A stretch of 64,000 bases of DNA from Candidatus Nanoarchaeia archaeon. GTDB taxonomy: Archaea > Nanobdellota > Nanobdellia > Woesearchaeales > JACPBV01. The stretch lies in the NCBI GenBank assembly GCA_028279655.1, contig JANQNH010000018.1, positions 62,001 through 126,000 of the forward strand, in the 5' to 3' direction. Each line of letters starts with the position of its first letter. The stretch's first letter is position 1. The notes below the pieces were generated by a model, which was given only the letters and a program-made list of their open reading frames with translations, was not told the DNA's origin and ran no database searches. Position numbers and translations under genes: made by a program. Positions 17,395-26,377 of this stretch are shown piece by piece.

Positions 17395-17838
17395 TTATGC
17401 TACATTATTTCTTTGATAATCGGAATTTGCCTGATTTATTGGACCCATCAATGTCTTTTGGGTGAGTCCTAACTTATCTATAAGGGGGTGTCTGCTTATT
17501 GCTAAGGCTCTGCTCTCCTGATCATTTTTGCATTCATAGGTCATAAAGAGGATTTCTGGTACTTTGTGAGGATATCTACTCCTTCTATACAAGTCTAAGA
17601 TTTCAGTTATTGTCTGGGGGCCATCTTTGCTTGGCATCTGTATATCACAAAGAATTACAGATATATCAGGGGGAGTATCTTCTTCTAGGGTTTTGGAGAT
17701 ACCATCAATTGCAGCATCTGGGTCAAGATAAGGTGTAACTTTATAGCCTTCTCCACCTATAACATCACTATAGCCATCTAACGTAACCTGACTATCATCT
17801 ATTAAAACTATATGTTTCCTTAATTTTATTGTTCCCAT
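17395..17838 (-). CDS. Response-regulator receiver-domain protein
   Basis: 147 residues forming a single REC domain: acidic pair DD near residue 14, phosphoacceptor Asp in LCDIQMPSKDGP (near 66), a Thr switch in LFMTYE, and Lys in IDKLG. No output domain follows, as in CheY-like proteins. A TATA box (GATTTATATAC) lies near 17860-17870. No histidine kinase is in the window, so its partner is unknown. Confidence 0.8.
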   Translation of the reverse strand: MGTIKLRKHIVLIDDSQVTLDGYSDVIGGEGYKVTPYLDPDAAIDGISKTLEEDTPPDISVILCDIQMPSKDGPQTITEILDLYRRSRYPHKVPEILFMTYECKNDQESRALAISRHPLIDKLGLTQKTLMGPINQANSDYQRNNVA

Positions 17839-17937
17839 TCTTGTTTGTTTAGTTGCTTATGTATATAAATCTTTCTATTTTTAACTACTAATAAGTAATG
17901 ATATAATAATAAAAAGAGTATTTGGGATTAATGGGTT

Positions 17938-18168
17938 ATGGACATAAAGGAGACTACTTTTAAGATAATCGTTAAGCCTAATTCAGCTAGGAATGAGATC
18001 TTGAGGTATGATGAGGGAAGAGATGCATATTTAGTTAGTATTAAGGCTAAGCCTGAAGGAGGAAAGGCCAATGTGGAGATTGTCAGGTTCCTTTCGAAGG
18101 CGCTTGGAAAGAGGGTTAGGATCGTTAGAGGTCTTAGGGGGAGGGAGAAATTAGTTAGAGTAGAGTGA
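17938..18168 (+). CDS. DUF167 (YggU) family protein
   Basis: 76 residues matching the small DUF167 family: KIIVKPNSARNEIL, the central SIKAKPEGGKANVEIVRFLSK, and GKRVRIVRGLRGREKLV. The fold is known in the family but the function is not. It stands alone before the large coiled-coil gene. Confidence 0.92.
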   Translation: MDIKETTFKIIVKPNSARNEILRYDEGRDAYLVSIKAKPEGGKANVEIVRFLSKALGKRVRIVRGLRGREKLVRVE

Positions 18169-18286
18169 ATTGTATAGGGGCAATATCTTGATTTTTGAGC
18201 ACAAATCTTCCTCATAAAACATTCGAAAGATTTATAAATAAGTATTGTAAAAGTATAAAAATATGTAAAAAGGGGGTGAATAGAAG

Positions 18287-21200
18287 ATTACTAAGAAAGG
18301 TAGTTCTAAACATAGACCTAGTAATGATAGTAGCAGTTCTACCCCCTTGGAAGAACTTCCTCCCCCACCACCACCACCATTTCTAACAACAAAGCCCAAG
18401 GGTTCTGCCCCTTTCAAATCTGATTTTAGTGATAAGAAGGATGAGTTGAATATTCTCAAGAAGTTTAATGAGCTAAATAGAAATGCCTTGGAAAGGGCAG
18501 AACTGAAGAAGCAGAGGCAGATGGAGAAGGAGAGGAAAAGGAACGAGAAACTAGAGAATAAACTTATGCGCAGGAGAATAGAGGAACTGAGGGCTAAAAG
18601 AAGAGAGAAGGAGCTTAAGAAACAGGCTAAGGAGGAGGAGAAAGAAAGGCAGAAGCTTTTGAATGTGGAGAAGGAAAGGGAAGCTGAGAAGCTGGAAGCT
18701 ATAAGAAGCAAGGAAAAGCAAAAAAGCCTGTTACTTAAGGAGAAGATTGCCGAAGAAGAGAGAAGACGAAGAGAAAAGGAAAGGCTAAAGAGGGACGCTG
18801 AAAGAAAGAGGATTCAAGAAAAGGCGAAGAAGGAATCCTTTAGACTACGATTGAAAGAAGAGAAGATGAAGTTAAGGGAAGAGAGACTGAAGTTAAAAGA
18901 AGAAGCCAAAAGAAAGAGGATGGAGGAAAAACAGAGGGGAAGAGAGGAAAAGACCAGGCTAAAGGAAGAGAAGCTAAAGAAGAAACTTAAGCTAAAAAGA
19001 GAAAAACAGAGAAAGAAGGAAGAGGCAGAAAGAGAAAGTATCAAGGCAAAGGAGAAAGAGCAGAAAGAGATAGAAAGAAACAGAAGAGAGATAGAGAGAA
19101 AGCAGGAGGAAGCAAGGAGGCTAGAGGAAGAACGAAGGAAGAGAGAGATCGAGGCCAAGGAGAAAGAAAAAAGAAAGGCAGAAAGGCAGAGAAGACTTGA
19201 GGAAAGAAAGAGAGAAGCAGAGAATAGGTTAAGGGAAGAGCAGAAGAGAAAGGAGATGGAAGCTGAGGATAAAGAAAAAAGAAAGGCAGAAAGGCATAGG
19301 AAACTGGAAGAAAGAAGAAAGGAAAGAGAACAGATAAAGGCTTTAGAGGAGAAGCAAAAGGAAGAGGAAGAAAGGACAAGGTTAGAGGAGCTGGCCAGGT
19401 CTCAGGAGCTTGAGGTAAAGAGGAAGGAAGAAGCCAAAAGATTGCGATTAATCAGAAAGATTCAAAGGCAGAAAGAAGAAGCCAAAAGAAAAAGGATAGA
19501 GGAAAAGCAGAGGATAAAGGAAGAGAAGATTAAGCTTAAAGAGGAGAGGCGAAAGAAGAAACTTAAGCTAAAAAGAGAAAAACAGAGAAAGAAGGAAGAG
19601 GCAGAAAGAGAAAGGATCAAGGCAAAGGAGAAAGAGCAGAAAGAGATAGAAAGAAACAGAAGAGAGATAGAGAGAAAGCAGGAGGAAGCAAGGGGGCTAG
19701 AGGAAGAACGAAGGAAGAGAGAGATCGAGGCTAAGGAGAAAGAAAAAAGAAAGGCAGAAAGGCAGAGAAGACTTGAGGAAAGAAAGAGAGAAGCAGAGAA
19801 CAGGCTGAGGGAAGAGCAGAATAGAAAGGAGATGGAAGCTGAGGATAAAGAAAGAAGAAAGGCAGAGAGGCAGAAACTACTTGAGGAGAAAAAGAGGGAA
19901 TTAGCCAAGAAACGAGAGGAGAAGCAAAGGATAAAAGAAAAGGAGAGAGAGGAACGAGAAAAGGCTGAAGAACTTCGATTGGATGAATGGAGGAAAAAAC
20001 AGGCTGATAGATTAAAGGAAAGAGAAAAGGTCAGAGAAGAAAGGCGGATGCAAAGAGAGGCCAGGAGAGAAGAGAGACTAAGGATAAAGGAGGAGAAAAA
20101 GAGAGAAAGGGAAGAAAAGAGACAACTAGTTGAAGAAAGAAAGAAAGAGCTTGAGGCTCTCGAACATATAAAAGAGGAAAGATCATCTGAAGAGGATGTT
20201 CCATCAGAATTACCATTACCTGTTGCGCCTGAATCAGTTGAGAAGAAGGTTGCATTTATCGATAATATCAAGATTTTTGTGAAGGAAAAGAAGAAGGAGA
20301 TAGATAGTATAAGAAAAAAGAGGGAGAAAGAAAGGAAGAAGGCTGAAGCTGCAAGGAATAGAGAAAAGAAGAAGAGAGAAAGAGAAGCAGAGAAGCAGAG
20401 ACTTAAACGGGAAAAGGAAAGGGAAAGAGAGAGAAAGCAGAAGGAAGCCAAAATAAGGGAAGCAGAGAAGCAGAGAGCTGAAGAGATTAGGAAAAAAGAG
20501 CATGAGAAAGAGCTTAAACTTAGGAGAACCAGGGAGCGCAATAAAAGAGAAGCAGAAAAAAGGGAAAAAGAAGCAAGAATACTGGAAAATGAGAGGAGAA
20601 GGGAGGAAGAAGAGAAGCAAAGAAGACTAGAGGAAGAGGAGAAAGAGAGGTTAGCCCTACAGGCTGAAAAGAAGAGGAGAAAAGATAGAGAGAAGAGACT
20701 GAGGGATTCAAGGAGAAGGCGAAGAATCGCTGCTAGAGAGAAGGCAAGACGTGAAAGAGAAAAGGAAAGAAGGAAGAAGGAGGCAGAGCTTGACAGATTG
20801 AGGGAGGAGAAAGAAAGGGAGGCAGAGAAGCAGAGGCTTGAAAGGGAGAAGGAAAAAGAAAGAAAAAGAAAGCAGAAGGAAGCTAAGAGAAGGGAGAAGC
20901 TAAGGATAAAGGAAGAAAAAAGAAAGAAAAAGGAAAAAGAAAAAATATTGCTGGAGAAGAAAAGGAACGAGTTAAAAGTTCTGCAGGATATTGAGAAAGA
21001 GAGACATGTTGAAAAGAAGGATGCATTTCCCTTTAGACTGCCATTGCCTGCACCACCAGAGCTAGAGGGAAAGCCAGAGACGTCTGATGTTATTAAAGAT
21101 CTTCTTGATGAGGATTTAAAAAAGGAAGAAAAGAAGAAGGCTGAAAATCCAGAAGTTGTTGAGAAAGAGCAAAAGCCAAAGGAGATAGAATTTGTACATA

Positions 21201-22288
21201 ATATTAAGACTTTTGTTAAAAAGAAGAAATCTCAGATAAAGAAAAACCTTAAGGATATGGAGAAACAGAGGAAAAAAGAAAGGGCAGCTCGAAAAAGAGA
21301 GGAAGCGAAGCAGAAGAGAGAAGCAGAGAAACTTAGGTTAGCTGAAGAGAAACAAAGAAAGAAAGAAGAGGCAAAGCAGAACAGAGAAGCTGAGAGGCTT
21401 AGGTTAGCTGAGGAAAAACAGAAGAAAGAATCAGAGAAGCTCAAGTTAGTTGAGGAGAAGCAGGCGACAGAGGAATTGGATCTAGAGATTGGTAAAGAAT
21501 TTGAGGAGTTAGGTCTTATTGAGGATAAGCAGAGCAAGAAAGAGGAAACAAGAAAGAAGAAAGAAGCAGAGAAGCTTAAATTGGCTGAAGAGAAGCAGAG
21601 AAAGAAAGAAGAGGAAAAGCAGAGAAGAAAGGAAGAGAAGGTTAAGCTTAAAGAGGAGAAGCGAAAGAAGAAGCTAAAGCTGATAGAGGAAAGGAAGAGA
21701 GAAAAGGAAAAAAGGAAGGAGACTGAGATCAAAAAGAAGAAGGAACTTGAGCTAAAGGCACTGGAAGAGGAGGAAAAAAGGAGAGAGTTCTTGGTTGCTG
21801 AGAGAGAGAAGGAACTACAAAAGATACAACAGGGGGAAGAGAAGAAAAGGAAGAAGGAAGAAGAAAGAGAGAAGAAGAAGATCCACAAGGCAATCAAGGA
21901 TGTAAAGAAGAAGAAGCTTGTTAAGGTTATAAAGGACATGGCTATCGATATACCTCTCAAGAAGCTATCTAAGAAGAAGGTGAAGCTGCCTATAAAGAAT
22001 ATCAAGGATATGGAGATCGAGATCCCACTTAGGAAGGAGCAGAAACTTCCGAAGCCACCTAAACCAGGTAAAAGGAAGAAGTTTAACGAAGTGGAGTTTA
22101 TTAAGGGCAGGTTGTATGATGCCAGGGATGCACTTACTGATCTTGATTTGGAGAGGGCAAGGAATATATATGTCGAGGTAATGGCAAATTACAAAGATAT
22201 GAAGGAGAAGGACAAGGCAAAGGTTTATGAAGATATCAGGGAGCTTTATGAAGATAGAAAGAATGCTGAGTCTATGTTTCAGAAATAG
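18287..22288 (+). CDS. Giant Lys/Glu/Arg coiled-coil protein
   Basis: About 1333 residues, nearly all a charged K/E/R-rich helix, with a Pro7 run near residue 26. Two short breaks carry related modules (FIDNIKIFVKEKKKE and FVHNIKTFVKKKKSQ). A C-terminal folded domain of about 65 residues ends DIRELYEDRKNAESMFQ, a type seen in DPANN proteins. The first usual start in frame is TTG 18347. The frame is open back to 18284, and a strong AGGGGGTGA site at 18271-18279 stands 7 nt before an ATT at 18287, so an AUU start adding 20 residues is likely. A TATA box (GATTTATAAATAAG, 18229-18242) lies upstream. Probably structural; no enzymatic motif. Confidence 0.8.
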   Translation: MTKKGSSKHRPSNDSSSSTPLEELPPPPPPPFLTTKPKGSAPFKSDFSDKKDELNILKKFNELNRNALERAELKKQRQMEKERKRNEKLENKLMRRRIEELRAKRREKELKKQAKEEEKERQKLLNVEKEREAEKLEAIRSKEKQKSLLLKEKIAEEERRRREKERLKRDAERKRIQEKAKKESFRLRLKEEKMKLREERLKLKEEAKRKRMEEKQRGREEKTRLKEEKLKKKLKLKREKQRKKEEAERESIKAKEKEQKEIERNRREIERKQEEARRLEEERRKREIEAKEKEKRKAERQRRLEERKREAENRLREEQKRKEMEAEDKEKRKAERHRKLEERRKEREQIKALEEKQKEEEERTRLEELARSQELEVKRKEEAKRLRLIRKIQRQKEEAKRKRIEEKQRIKEEKIKLKEERRKKKLKLKREKQRKKEEAERERIKAKEKEQKEIERNRREIERKQEEARGLEEERRKREIEAKEKEKRKAERQRRLEERKREAENRLREEQNRKEMEAEDKERRKAERQKLLEEKKRELAKKREEKQRIKEKEREEREKAEELRLDEWRKKQADRLKEREKVREERRMQREARREERLRIKEEKKREREEKRQLVEERKKELEALEHIKEERSSEEDVPSELPLPVAPESVEKKVAFIDNIKIFVKEKKKEIDSIRKKREKERKKAEAARNREKKKREREAEKQRLKREKERERERKQKEAKIREAEKQRAEEIRKKEHEKELKLRRTRERNKREAEKREKEARILENERRREEEEKQRRLEEEEKERLALQAEKKRRKDREKRLRDSRRRRRIAAREKARREREKERRKKEAELDRLREEKEREAEKQRLEREKEKERKRKQKEAKRREKLRIKEEKRKKKEKEKILLEKKRNELKVLQDIEKERHVEKKDAFPFRLPLPAPPELEGKPETSDVIKDLLDEDLKKEEKKKAENPEVVEKEQKPKEIEFVHNIKTFVKKKKSQIKKNLKDMEKQRKKERAARKREEAKQKREAEKLRLAEEKQRKKEEAKQNREAERLRLAEEKQKKESEKLKLVEEKQATEELDLEIGKEFEELGLIEDKQSKKEETRKKKEAEKLKLAEEKQRKKEEEKQRRKEEKVKLKEEKRKKKLKLIEERKREKEKRKETEIKKKKELELKALEEEEKRREFLVAEREKELQKIQQGEEKKRKKEEEREKKKIHKAIKDVKKKKLVKVIKDMAIDIPLKKLSKKKVKLPIKNIKDMEIEIPLRKEQKLPKPPKPGKRKKFNEVEFIKGRLYDARDALTDLDLERARNIYVEVMANYKDMKEKDKAKVYEDIRELYEDRKNAESMFQK
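18976..19867 (+). repeat. Near-identical direct repeat inside the coiled-coil gene
   Basis: About 316 bp at 18976-19291 recur at 19552-19867 with an offset of exactly 576 bp (192 codons) and few differences. Both copies encode the KLKLKREKQRKKEEAE to KRKAER segment. The high DNA identity, including synonymous positions, points to a recent in-frame duplication or gene conversion, not only composition bias. Confidence 0.8.
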
Positions 22289-22820
22289 AGTTTAGTATAG
22301 TTTCTGTTTGTTTTTTCAGTCTGTCTAAGGTGCTGTTGTTGTTTATGACAGAATCTGCTAATATCATACATCTGTTGATCTCCTGTCCTTTTGATTTACC
22401 CCTGTTCTCAAGGTTATCCAGTCTTTTGAACTCCATGAATGTGGTTGGATCTCCATCCCTTTTTCTTTTGTTAAGACGCTGGAATCTAAGCTTTTGAGGG
22501 GCAGTTACTGCTATTATGTGGACGTCTTCTCCTTTCCTTAACTCTATTATCTCGTCTCTGTTCCTTATACCATCTACCACTGCTTTGTCTGTCTTTATCT
22601 TTTTCAGGAGTCTTTTGGAGAGTATACCTTTGTTTCTCTCCTCTTTTTTGATGTCTGTACCTAGTTTCTGCAGGTTAGCCCTTGTGGGTTCAATGCTCCT
22701 GTCTTTTGCTATCTCTCTTAGGATGTCAGAATAAACATAATGCTCAAAACCTTTAGACTTAAGGTATTTCACTACCTCTCCTTTTCCGGAGCCCATTGTC
22801 CCTGTTAAGCCTATAATCAT
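22272..22820 (-). CDS. UPF0200-type P-loop kinase-like protein
   Basis: 182 residues. A Walker A motif GLTGTMGSGKGE sits at residues 4-15, and the protein continues with VYSDILREIAKDR and VVDGIRNRDEIIEL, as in the archaeal UPF0200/dephospho-CoA kinase-like NTPases. It is probably a nucleoside or nucleotide kinase. Its 3' end overlaps the convergent coiled-coil gene by 17 bp, and its 5' end is divergent from thyA. Confidence 0.88.
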   Translation of the reverse strand: MIIGLTGTMGSGKGEVVKYLKSKGFEHYVYSDILREIAKDRSIEPTRANLQKLGTDIKKEERNKGILSKRLLKKIKTDKAVVDGIRNRDEIIELRKGEDVHIIAVTAPQKLRFQRLNKRKRDGDPTTFMEFKRLDNLENRGKSKGQEINRCMILADSVINNNSTLDRLKKQTETILNSISET

Positions 22821-22922
22821 GAACTATGGAAAAGTTTTGTTGTATTTAAAGATATTGATAAATCAATTGAGCTGACTTAGAAAACTATATAAATATGTCT
22901 GCTTTAGGTTTTTTGGGGGAAT

Positions 22923-23789
22923 ATGAAAGCTTATCTGGATATTGTAAGGAATGTTTTGGAAAAAGGAGCAGTAAGGCATAACCGGACAGGGGTAGATGCC
23001 ATTACAGTTGCAGGAGTTATGTTTGAACATGATATGTCGCAAGGTTTTCCTCTATTGACCACAAAGTCAGTTCCTTTAAGATTAGTTGCTTCTGAGTTGG
23101 AGTTTTTTCTTAGAGGAATATCAGATAAGAGATGGCTGCAAGAGAGGGACAATCACATCTGGGATGAGTGGTGTAGCCCTTCTATAGTGCCTTATGCCCA
23201 TGATTCTGCGACAAAACAGAAGATGCTTGAAGAGAGGGACCTTGGGCCCATCTATGGGTGGCAATGGAGGCATTTTGGTGCTGAGTATAATGGTTATGAT
23301 AAGGATTATAGCTCTAAGGGTGTTGATCAGGTGAAAAGAGTGGTAAACCTGCTTAAGACCAATCCTGATGACAGGCAGATGTTAGTCCTTGCTTGGAATC
23401 CTATGGATATTGAAAAGGTGATCCCTCCTTTCTGCCATTATGGGTGGCAGGTCACTGTTATGGATGGCAAGCTAAACCTTATGTGGAATCAAAGGAGCGT
23501 AGATGTTGCTTTGGGGCTTCCTTTTAACATTGCTTCATATGGGCTGTTGTTGCATCTGCTTTGCAAGGAGGCTGGATTTAAGGAAGGCAGGCTAGTTGGT
23601 TTTTTAGGGGATACACACATCTATACCAATCATGTGGATGGGTTGAAGGAGCAGCTTAGCAGGGTTCCTATGAAGCTGCCCTTGATTCGAACTAATAACT
23701 TCACTTCTATCTTTGACTGGAAGTATACTGATTCAGAGGTTATTGGTTATGAGCATCATCCGAGGATAAAATTTGAGGTTGCTGTTTAG
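22923..23789 (+). CDS. thyA: Thymidylate synthase ThyA
   Basis: 288 residues. It methylates dUMP to dTMP with methylene-THF. Family motifs: NRTGVDAITVAG (phosphate-binding Arg loop), GPIYGWQWRHFG, catalytic Cys in PPFCHYGWQV, the substrate loop LMWNQRSVDVALGLPFNIASY and LGDTHIYTNHVD. It begins a dTMP cluster with DHFR and Tmk. Element E2 lies between its stop and the DHFR start. TATA box ACTATATAAATATG is near 22885. Confidence 0.97.
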   Translation: MKAYLDIVRNVLEKGAVRHNRTGVDAITVAGVMFEHDMSQGFPLLTTKSVPLRLVASELEFFLRGISDKRWLQERDNHIWDEWCSPSIVPYAHDSATKQKMLEERDLGPIYGWQWRHFGAEYNGYDKDYSSKGVDQVKRVVNLLKTNPDDRQMLVLAWNPMDIEKVIPPFCHYGWQVTVMDGKLNLMWNQRSVDVALGLPFNIASYGLLLHLLCKEAGFKEGRLVGFLGDTHIYTNHVDGLKEQLSRVPMKLPLIRTNNFTSIFDWKYTDSEVIGYEHHPRIKFEVAV

Positions 23790-23851
23790 GTAATATTATA
23801 AATAAAATCGGAAAAAATAATAACAAAAAAGGGTTAATAAAAAATAGTCTT

Positions 23852-24041
23852 AGGAAAAAACCACCAACAACATAGGGTTCATACACGAATTTTACTTCGT
23901 AAAATCCTATGCCAAACGGAAAAAACTTCGTTTTTTCCTAGTTCAAAATTGCTTCGCAATTTGTGAACAAAGGAAAAATCCACACTTCGTATGGATTTTT
24001 CCTCTTCAGGCAGTATTCACCCATGTTGGTGGTTTTTTCCT
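23852..24041. repeat. Structured intergenic element E2
   Basis: The largest copy of the E1-E3 family. Its outer stem is 18 bp (AGGAAAAAACCACCAACA, with the complement ending at 24041). It has a second stem GGGT-TC-ATAC/GTAT-TC-ACCC, hairpin a (ATTTTAC/GTAAAAT) and arm b closed by TGCC/GGCA. Arm b holds three hairpins (GGAAAAAAC/GTTTTTTCC; a GTTC...GAAC arm with AAATTGC/GCAATTT; GGAAAAATCCA with its complement). Most loops are TTC. It ends only 20 bp before the DHFR ATG, so it is probably in the DHFR 5' leader or the thyA-DHFR intergenic RNA. Confidence 0.8.
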
Positions 24042-24061
24042 TTGAATATAGAGGCATTATC

Positions 24062-24592
24062 ATGACGGAGATTGTTGTTATCGTGGCAATTGCACAGAAC
24101 AGAGCAATAGGAAAGGATAATGATATTCCCTGGCATATCAAAGAGGATTTTTTGCACTTCAAGGAAAAGACAACTGGTTTTCCATGCATAATGGGGGATA
24201 AGACCTATGACTCTTTGCCGGATAATGTAAGGCCTTTGCCTGGAAGGGAGAATATCGTGTGTACTCTGGATAAGGAGTATAAGGCTTCTGGAGCTACTAT
24301 ATTCCATGATTTTAATGAGGCTATTGCCTATGTTAAAGGCAAGGAGGTTGAGAAAGCCTTTGTGATTGGCGGAGCAACAATATATAAGCTGGGAATGGAA
24401 GTGGCGGATGTTTTTGAACTTACACGTGTATATCATGACTATGATGCTGATACTTTCTATCCTGATGTTGATTTCTCTAAGTGGGAAGAGATCAGTAGAG
24501 AGGATCACGAAGGGATGGATGTTAAGAATGATATCAAGGTTAGGTTTTCTTTTATAACCTACAGGAGGAAAAAAAATGTTCATAGTATTTGA
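24062..24592 (+). CDS. folA: Dihydrofolate reductase
   Basis: 176 residues from the ATG at 24062. It regenerates tetrahydrofolate consumed by ThyA. Motifs: VAIAQNRAIGKDNDIPWH, the substrate Asp in HIKEDFLHFKEKT, NADPH-binding GDKTYDSLP and AFVIGGATIYKLG. The frame extends upstream through E2 to 23963, but that part is the repeat element and not DHFR sequence. The 3' end overlaps tmk by 17 bp. Confidence 0.95.
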   Translation: MTEIVVIVAIAQNRAIGKDNDIPWHIKEDFLHFKEKTTGFPCIMGDKTYDSLPDNVRPLPGRENIVCTLDKEYKASGATIFHDFNEAIAYVKGKEVEKAFVIGGATIYKLGMEVADVFELTRVYHDYDADTFYPDVDFSKWEEISREDHEGMDVKNDIKVRFSFITYRRKKNVHSI

Positions 24593-25178
24593 CGGGCTTG
24601 ATGGATCTGGGAAGGGTGAGATGATAAAAAGACTGGAGAAGTATCTGGTTGGCAATGGTTTTAATGTGCTTGTTACGAGAGAGCCTACCGATGGAGAGTA
24701 TGGCAAGCAGATACGTTCTATACTGAAAGAGGAGAAGGATCCTAAGAAAGGTGCTGAGAGGTGCCTGAGCCTGTTTGTAAAGGATAGGCAAGAGCATCTT
24801 GATGAGGAGATAAATCCTTTTTTAGAGGAGACTGGTGCTATAGTTATATGCGACAGGTATTATTACTCTACACTGGCTTTTCAACATACACAGGGTGTTG
24901 ATATTGAGAAGGTTGTCTTTCAGAATATGAATTTTAGGACCCCTGATATTGTTTTTATATTAGACCTGCCTGCTGAGACTGCCATTGCCAGGGTAGATAA
25001 AAGGGGGGCAGGAAAAGAGAAGTTTGAGGAGCTGGAGTTTATGAAGGAACTTCGTAAGAACTTCTTAAATCTGGGAGATGTTCTTGATGATAATATTAAG
25101 GTGATAGATGCTTCAAAATCGAAAGATAAGGTGTTTGAACAGATTAAGAAGGAGATTGATGATGTTCTCGGATTCTGA
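24576..25178 (+). CDS. tmk: Thymidylate kinase
   Basis: 200 residues. It phosphorylates dTMP to dTDP. P-loop FDGLDGSGKGEMI at the N-terminus, the DR(Y) motif ICDRYYYSTLAFQ, and the Arg-containing LID region ARVDKRGAGKEKFE. It overlaps the DHFR gene by 17 bp, with the ribosome-binding site AGGAGG inside the DHFR end, so the thyA-DHFR-tmk route is translationally linked at this junction. Confidence 0.96.
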   Translation: MFIVFDGLDGSGKGEMIKRLEKYLVGNGFNVLVTREPTDGEYGKQIRSILKEEKDPKKGAERCLSLFVKDRQEHLDEEINPFLEETGAIVICDRYYYSTLAFQHTQGVDIEKVVFQNMNFRTPDIVFILDLPAETAIARVDKRGAGKEKFEELEFMKELRKNFLNLGDVLDDNIKVIDASKSKDKVFEQIKKEIDDVLGF

Positions 25179-25215
25179 GATGTTTTTATAAAGGGATTAT
25201 GATTTCTCTCCCTTT

Positions 25216-25902
25216 ATGGAAGTAAAAATTGAAGACTCAGATATAGTCCCTACAGCTACGTATCATATGAGGGCTGTAGATTCTGATCAAGGACTATATG
25301 GAATTGTAAATATGTCTGCGAAACAGGAGGATAGCAATCGTGTTCATAGTTTTGTATGGAATATTTGTGCTTTTTTTCAAAAGTCCGAGGGTAGGATTTT
25401 CGTGGATCCAAATATTTTCTTTTATGGTAGGAGGGAGGCTTTGCAAGGTTTATACAGGGGAGACGTATCTGAAAAATTTAATCTTGGTGACTTTGAAGAT
25501 GATGAAGCTAGATCAACAAATCCTGATGGGGGAAAAACGGATAAGATCTACTTCATACCTTTGGATCGGTTAAGGGGAAGTCAAGATTTGCAACGTAAAC
25601 AAAAAGACCTCATCTCTTATCTTATTAAAGGGGCAGCTGTTTGGTTAGAGAAGTTATCTTATAAACATAGGATTCTTTCTCAAAGCGATGCAAGATCTTT
25701 TGTGACTTTTGTTAAAGGTGACCTAGCTTTTCCTATACAATTGCTGGAGGAAGTAAGGAGCAGGGATAGTAGGTATTATAAGGGTTATGATCACGATCTG
25801 TCGCTTGGCAAGTTACTGCGTTCAGTATCAGATTTAGGAACACCCTCTGAAGAGATATTTCAATTTCCAGAATGGACCAACAAATATGGGGGGATAAGTT
25901 AG
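25216..25902 (+). CDS. Hypothetical protein, leaderless single gene
   Basis: 228 residues, soluble, no recognised domain. A TATA box (GTTTTTATAAAGG, about 25184-25196) lies about 27 bp before the ATG. It is convergent with the two-TM Cys-rich protein gene, 4 bp apart. No function is proposed. Confidence 0.55.
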   Translation: MEVKIEDSDIVPTATYHMRAVDSDQGLYGIVNMSAKQEDSNRVHSFVWNICAFFQKSEGRIFVDPNIFFYGRREALQGLYRGDVSEKFNLGDFEDDEARSTNPDGGKTDKIYFIPLDRLRGSQDLQRKQKDLISYLIKGAAVWLEKLSYKHRILSQSDARSFVTFVKGDLAFPIQLLEEVRSRDSRYYKGYDHDLSLGKLLRSVSDLGTPSEEIFQFPEWTNKYGGIS

Positions 25903-25906
25903 TGTA

Positions 25907-26278
25907 TTACTTAGCACTATACTGGAACTGTGAGCTGTAGTATGCTTCTGGAGGTTCTGTTTCAGTTGTCTCTATCTCTTCTTTTTCTTTTTTTCCGAAC
26001 AGCTTCTCCCATCTTAAGATTATTGTTAGGACAACGATTGTAGCGCAGATTATCAGTATGGGAAGGGTTATGCTTCTCTTTATCACTGTCTTTTCGATTA
26101 CTGGGATATTGTGGCATGAGAAATCAGAGCCACAGTATTGCTCTTCCTCACAATCAGCATTTGAGTTGCATTCCCTGTTGTTTACGTTGATCAACCATCC
26201 AATAAATACTAGTGCCACTAGAATGATCACGATTGCTATTAGTCCTGCCTGTGCCTTTTTATTAACCACCTTAGGCAA
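25907..26278 (-). CDS. Two-helix membrane protein with Cys-rich external loop
   Basis: 123 residues. The N-terminal KKAQAGLIAIVIILVALVF resembles an archaeal pilin-like/class III signal helix. A loop with six Cys follows (pattern C-x5-C-x5-C-x5-C) and then a second helix (TLPILIICATIVVLTIIL) with a charged tail. The loop is probably extracellular and disulfide-bonded. The first codon is TTG at 26278, placed about 25 nt after a TATA box (GATTTATATAC), so a leaderless TTG start is likely. Function unknown. Confidence 0.6.
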   Translation of the reverse strand: MPKVVNKKAQAGLIAIVIILVALVFIGWLINVNNRECNSNADCEEEQYCGSDFSCHNIPVIEKTVIKRSITLPILIICATIVVLTIILRWEKLFGKKEKEEIETTETEPPEAYYSSQFQYSAK

Positions 26279-26377
26279 TAGAATGGGTTTTTAGTATATA
26301 AATCTTTCTTTTTTAACTACTATAGGATGAGAACTCTTGGAAAGATATATAAATCAAAGTGATATCCTAATGCTAAA

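Noticed and set aside
18195-18386. Small ORF overlapping the start of the coiled-coil gene
   Set aside because: Its product ends in His repeats from the Pro codon run, and the AGGGGGTGA site better serves the long gene.
19462-20541. Long antisense ORF of 359 codons
   Set aside because: It is the mirror of Lys/Glu/Arg-rich codons (Phe/Ser/Leu on the other strand) with no promoter or motif. The same applies to other antisense frames at 18232-22005.
23963-24061. Longer N-terminus for dihydrofolate reductase
   Set aside because: The extra codons come from element E2. The DHFR fold begins at the ATG at 24062.
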